Shown piece after piece: positions 61,146 to 64,000 of a stretch of DNA of 64,000 bases. Under the pieces are notes generated by a model that was given only the letters and a program-made list of their open reading frames with translations, searched no databases and was not told the DNA's origin. Source of the stretch: Gammaproteobacteria bacterium. GTDB taxonomy: Bacteria > Pseudomonadota > Gammaproteobacteria > Steroidobacterales > Woeseiaceae. How positions within the stretch are numbered: position 1 is the stretch's first letter; each line of letters opens with the position of its first letter. The stretch lies in NCBI GenBank assembly GCA_024640305.1, contig JAHEFG010000001.1:55843-119842 (forward strand). The letters run 5' to 3'. Made by a program: the position numbers and the translations under genes.

Positions 61146-63973
61146 ACAAGGTCAGGCAAGCAGACCTCGGCACGCCGGCATCCGCTGACGCCAAAACGGT
61201 CGACGTCGAGATTGACGGCCTGCCCACCAGCGTTAAGGCGGGCACGAGCATCCTGCGAGCAGCGCGCGAGACCGGTGTCGATATACCAAAGCTGTGCGCG
61301 ACGCATAGCCTGAAACCGTTTGGCTCATGTCGAATGTGCCTGGTCGAAATCGAGGGCCGCAAAGGCTACCCGGCTTCCTGCACGACGCCGGTAGAAGCCG
61401 GCATGAAGATTCGGACGCAAACCGCGGCACTCAGCAAGTTGCGGCGCAATGTCATGGAACTGTATATCTCAGACCACCCGCTGGATTGCCTGACGTGTTC
61501 TGCCAACGGTGATTGTGAGTTACAGGACATGGCAGGTGCGGTCGGGCTACGAGATGTCCGCTATGGATTCGAAGGCGAGAACCATCTCGAAGCCAGCATC
61601 GATAGCAGCAACCCGTATTTCCAGTTTGATGCAAGCAAATGCATCGTCTGTTCACGATGCGTGCGCGCGTGTGACGAGGTTCAGGGCACGCTCGCACTCA
61701 CCATTGAAGGGCGCGGTTTCAGATCCAAGGTTTCGGCCGGAATCAGCGAAGACTTCCTCAGTTCTGAATGCGTATCGTGCGGCGCTTGTGTCCAGGCATG
61801 CCCAACGGCAACGCTGATGGACAAGAGCATTGTTGAGCACGGACAGCCAGACCACAGCGTCAAGACAACTTGCGCCTATTGTGGTGTCGGTTGTTCGTTT
61901 GTCGCCGAGATGAAAGGCGACCAGGTCGTGCGCATGACACCGGACAATGATGGTCAGGCCAACCACGGCCATAGCTGTGTCAAAGGCCGCTTCGCCTGGG
62001 GCTACTCGACGCACCGGGACCGGATCCTGAACCCGATGCTGCGAGACAGCACCGACGAAGCATGGCGGGAAGTCAGCTGGGACGAAGCCATCAACTACAC
62101 CGCGCGGCGCTTCAAGGAAATTCAAAAGCAATACGGCCGTAAGGCGATCGGCGGCATCACCTCATCGCGCTGTACTAACGAAGAAGTCTTCGTTGTACAA
62201 AAACTCGTCCGCGCGGCGATGGGCAACAACAATGTCGACACCTGCGCGCGAGTTTGTCATTCGCCAACTGGCTTTGGCCTGAATAAGACACTTGGTACTT
62301 CGGCCGGTACGCAGCCATTTGACAGCGTCATGGATGCGGATGTGATCATGGTGATTGGCGCCAACCCGACTGAAGGCCACCCGGTATTCGCCTCGCAGAT
62401 GAAGCGCCGCTTGCGACAAGGCGCAAAACTGATCGTCGTCGATCCGCGTCGCATTGGCCTCGTCAAGTCCCCGCATATACGCGCCGAACACCATCTGCCC
62501 CTGCTGCCCGGAACTAATGTTCCTGTTATCAACGCGCTCGCACACGTCATCCTCTCCGAAGGCCTGGCCGACGAGGGGTACATCAATAGCCGCTGCGACA
62601 AGGATTCATTCGAGTCGTGGCAACAAATGATTCTCAAACCGGAAAACTCGCCAGAAGCGGTTGAGAAAGTTTCCGGAGTGTCGGCCGAAGAGATTCGTGG
62701 CGCCGCTCGCCTTTATGGCAGCGCGAAGCGCGGTGCGATTTATTATGGCCTCGGCGTTACTGAGCACAGCCAGGGATCCACGATGGTCATGGGTATGGCA
62801 AACCTGGCGATGGCAACCGGCAACATTGGTTTTTCCGGCTGCGGCGTTAATCCGCTGCGCGGCCAGAACAACGTTCAGGGCTCCTGCGACATGGGTTCGT
62901 TCCCTCACGAGCTGCCCGGATACCGGCCCGTCCAGAACGACGAGGTTCGTGGCACGTTCGAGAGTCACTGGGGCGTTACGCTGGATGCCGAACCGGGCCT
63001 GCGCATTCCAAACATGTTCGATGAAGCCTGCGCCGGTCACTATAAGGGCATGTACATTCAGGGCGAAGATGTCGCCCAGTCAGATCCCGATACGAAGCAC
63101 GTTGAGGCGGCGCTCTCGAATATGGAGTGCCTCGTAGTACAGGACCTGTTTCTCAACGAGACCGCAAAGTTTGCGCATGTTTTTCTTCCGGGCACATCGT
63201 TCCTGGAAAAAGACGGCACATTCATCAATGCAGAACGTCGTATCAACCGCGTGCGGCCGGTAATGAAACCTCGGCAAGGAAAGTCTGAATGGCGCATCAC
63301 CCAGGAGCTGGCCCAGGCGCTCGGCTACCCGATGAATTACAACGCTGCCGCCGAAATCATGGACGAGATTGCCGAGCTGACGCCGACGTTTCGCAACGTG
63401 AGCTTCAGGTTTCTCGATGAGGTTGGCAGCGTGCAATGGCCCTGCAACGACGCCGCACCAATGGGCACGCCGATCATGCACGTTGACAACTTCGTACGAG
63501 GCAAGGGTCTTTTCGTCGAAACCGACTACGTGCCCACCGAGGAACGTACCAGCCGCAAATTCCCGTTACTGCTGACGACAGGCCGTATCCTGTCGCAGTA
63601 CAACGTGGGCGCCCAGACACGCCGCACGCCGAACATGGTCTGGTACAACGAAGATCTGTTAGAAGTTCATCCGCACGACGCAGAAACGCGCGGCATAAGA
63701 GACGGGCAGCTCGTTTCATTGCAAAGCCGCAAAGGTGACATCACGCTCAAGGCTGCGATCACCACGCGCGTGCAGCCGGGCGTTGTATACACGACATTTC
63801 ACAACCCCGAAACCGGCGCCAATGTCGTCACAACCGAGCACAGCGATTGGGCGACGAGTTGCCCGGAATACAAAGTGACTGCCGTGCAGATAGCACCGGC
63901 AACGCATCGGTCACAGTGGCAACATGAGTTTGACGCGCGCGCCAAAGCACAAGACAAGCTCGCCGAAACTTAG
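61142..63973 (+). CDS. fdsA: Formate dehydrogenase alpha subunit (Mo/W-bis-PGD, iron-sulfur)
   Basis: A 943-residue catalytic subunit. The N-terminal [2Fe-2S] ferredoxin domain (CATHSLKPFGSCRMCLVE, then C in SCTTP) is followed by a CxxC-containing His/Cys cluster site (DHPLDCLTCSANGDCELQ), two [4Fe-4S] motifs (CIVCSRCVRACDE and CVSCGACVQACPT), the MGD-domain cluster CAYCGVGCSF, and the active-site Cys in RVCHSPTGFGL; it is cysteine, not selenocysteine. GTSFLEKDGTFINAERRINR and the dinucleotide-binding end are intact. Forms an NAD-linked formate dehydrogenase with FdsG and FdsB. The start ATG overlaps the fdsB stop. Confidence 0.95.
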   Translation: MNKVRQADLGTPASADAKTVDVEIDGLPTSVKAGTSILRAARETGVDIPKLCATHSLKPFGSCRMCLVEIEGRKGYPASCTTPVEAGMKIRTQTAALSKLRRNVMELYISDHPLDCLTCSANGDCELQDMAGAVGLRDVRYGFEGENHLEASIDSSNPYFQFDASKCIVCSRCVRACDEVQGTLALTIEGRGFRSKVSAGISEDFLSSECVSCGACVQACPTATLMDKSIVEHGQPDHSVKTTCAYCGVGCSFVAEMKGDQVVRMTPDNDGQANHGHSCVKGRFAWGYSTHRDRILNPMLRDSTDEAWREVSWDEAINYTARRFKEIQKQYGRKAIGGITSSRCTNEEVFVVQKLVRAAMGNNNVDTCARVCHSPTGFGLNKTLGTSAGTQPFDSVMDADVIMVIGANPTEGHPVFASQMKRRLRQGAKLIVVDPRRIGLVKSPHIRAEHHLPLLPGTNVPVINALAHVILSEGLADEGYINSRCDKDSFESWQQMILKPENSPEAVEKVSGVSAEEIRGAARLYGSAKRGAIYYGLGVTEHSQGSTMVMGMANLAMATGNIGFSGCGVNPLRGQNNVQGSCDMGSFPHELPGYRPVQNDEVRGTFESHWGVTLDAEPGLRIPNMFDEACAGHYKGMYIQGEDVAQSDPDTKHVEAALSNMECLVVQDLFLNETAKFAHVFLPGTSFLEKDGTFINAERRINRVRPVMKPRQGKSEWRITQELAQALGYPMNYNAAAEIMDEIAELTPTFRNVSFRFLDEVGSVQWPCNDAAPMGTPIMHVDNFVRGKGLFVETDYVPTEERTSRKFPLLLTTGRILSQYNVGAQTRRTPNMVWYNEDLLEVHPHDAETRGIRDGQLVSLQSRKGDITLKAAITTRVQPGVVYTTFHNPETGANVVTTEHSDWATSCPEYKVTAVQIAPATHRSQWQHEFDARAKAQDKLAET

Positions 63974-64000
63974 TAGAACTTCTCGGCACGGTCTGCGCCC

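Noticed and set aside
62255..62275. Selenocysteine at the FdsA active site
   Set aside because: The codon at the active site is TGT (Cys) in RVCHSPTG; no in-frame TGA is present.
1..64000. CRISPR arrays, tRNA or rRNA genes, insertion sequences
   Set aside because: No regularly spaced repeats, cloverleaf-like intergenic sequences, rRNA-like stretches or transposase frames were noticed on reading; dedicated searches were not possible.

Overview
The window looks like a piece of a gammaproteobacterial chromosome of moderate GC content, probably from an environmental or marine lineage. The best evidence is gene order. dsbD - (insert) - aroQ - accB - accC - prmA - DUF3426 protein - dusB - fis - purH - purD follows the Pseudomonas-type arrangement, and rhlB diverges from trxA-rho as in enterics. 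The presence of NnrS, a HiPIP and a soluble NAD-type formate dehydrogenase suggests a respiratory, possibly facultatively denitrifying bacterium; I cannot assign a genus. No tRNA, rRNA, CRISPR array, insertion sequence or integrase was seen.

Layout. (1) 1-12972: DsbD tail, TlpA-like thioredoxin and NnrS, then a co-directional housekeeping block for 3-dehydroquinate dehydratase, biotin carboxylase, L11 methylation, tRNA dihydrouridine, Fis, purine synthesis (purH, purD) and molybdenum insertion (moeA). (2) 13099-16431: a small membrane protein, an M1 aminopeptidase lipoprotein, a VOC protein and a SpoIIAA-like protein. (3) 16433-20464, minus strand: an ECF sigma / FecR / TonB-receptor surface-signalling trio. 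(4) 20743-25782: trxA-rho, rhlB, a YrfG-like nucleotidase, cysQ and a DUF465 protein. (5) 26098-36619, minus strand: a tightly packed run with a DUF885 peptidase, two membrane-linked GTPases, an Atl-like protein, a double DsbA-fold protein, a hydrolase, a small lipoprotein, plsB and trhO. (6) 36734-38287: an isolated contractile-tail sheath gene. (7) 38375-47001: a PLP enzyme, L,D-transpeptidase, M48 protease, SohB, LipA, an OmpA-like protein, a lipase-like protein and a glyoxalase. (8) 47005-53880, minus strand: a MoxR-DUF58-DUF4381-BatA-BatB/C-BatD aerotolerance-type operon. (9) 54020-58130: a lipoprotein, DUF192, a ferric-reductase-like membrane protein, an aromatic aminotransferase, a persulfide-dioxygenase-like MBL protein and a HiPIP. 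(10) 58280-63973: fdhD-fdsG-fdsB-fdsA, coding a molybdenum/iron-sulfur NAD-linked formate dehydrogenase, preceded by a strong Fur-box-like palindrome. MoeA from region 1 would help supply its cofactor.

Most notable: the orphan tail-sheath gene with no other tail genes in sight; a 75-bp structured repeat present twice (73/75 identical) downstream of rho and of trhO, plus a shortened inverted relative acting as a bidirectional terminator; the Fur-like box between the HiPIP and formate dehydrogenase genes; a paired-GTPase operon ending in plsB; and a TATAAT with GC-rich discriminator that abuts the dusB start codon.
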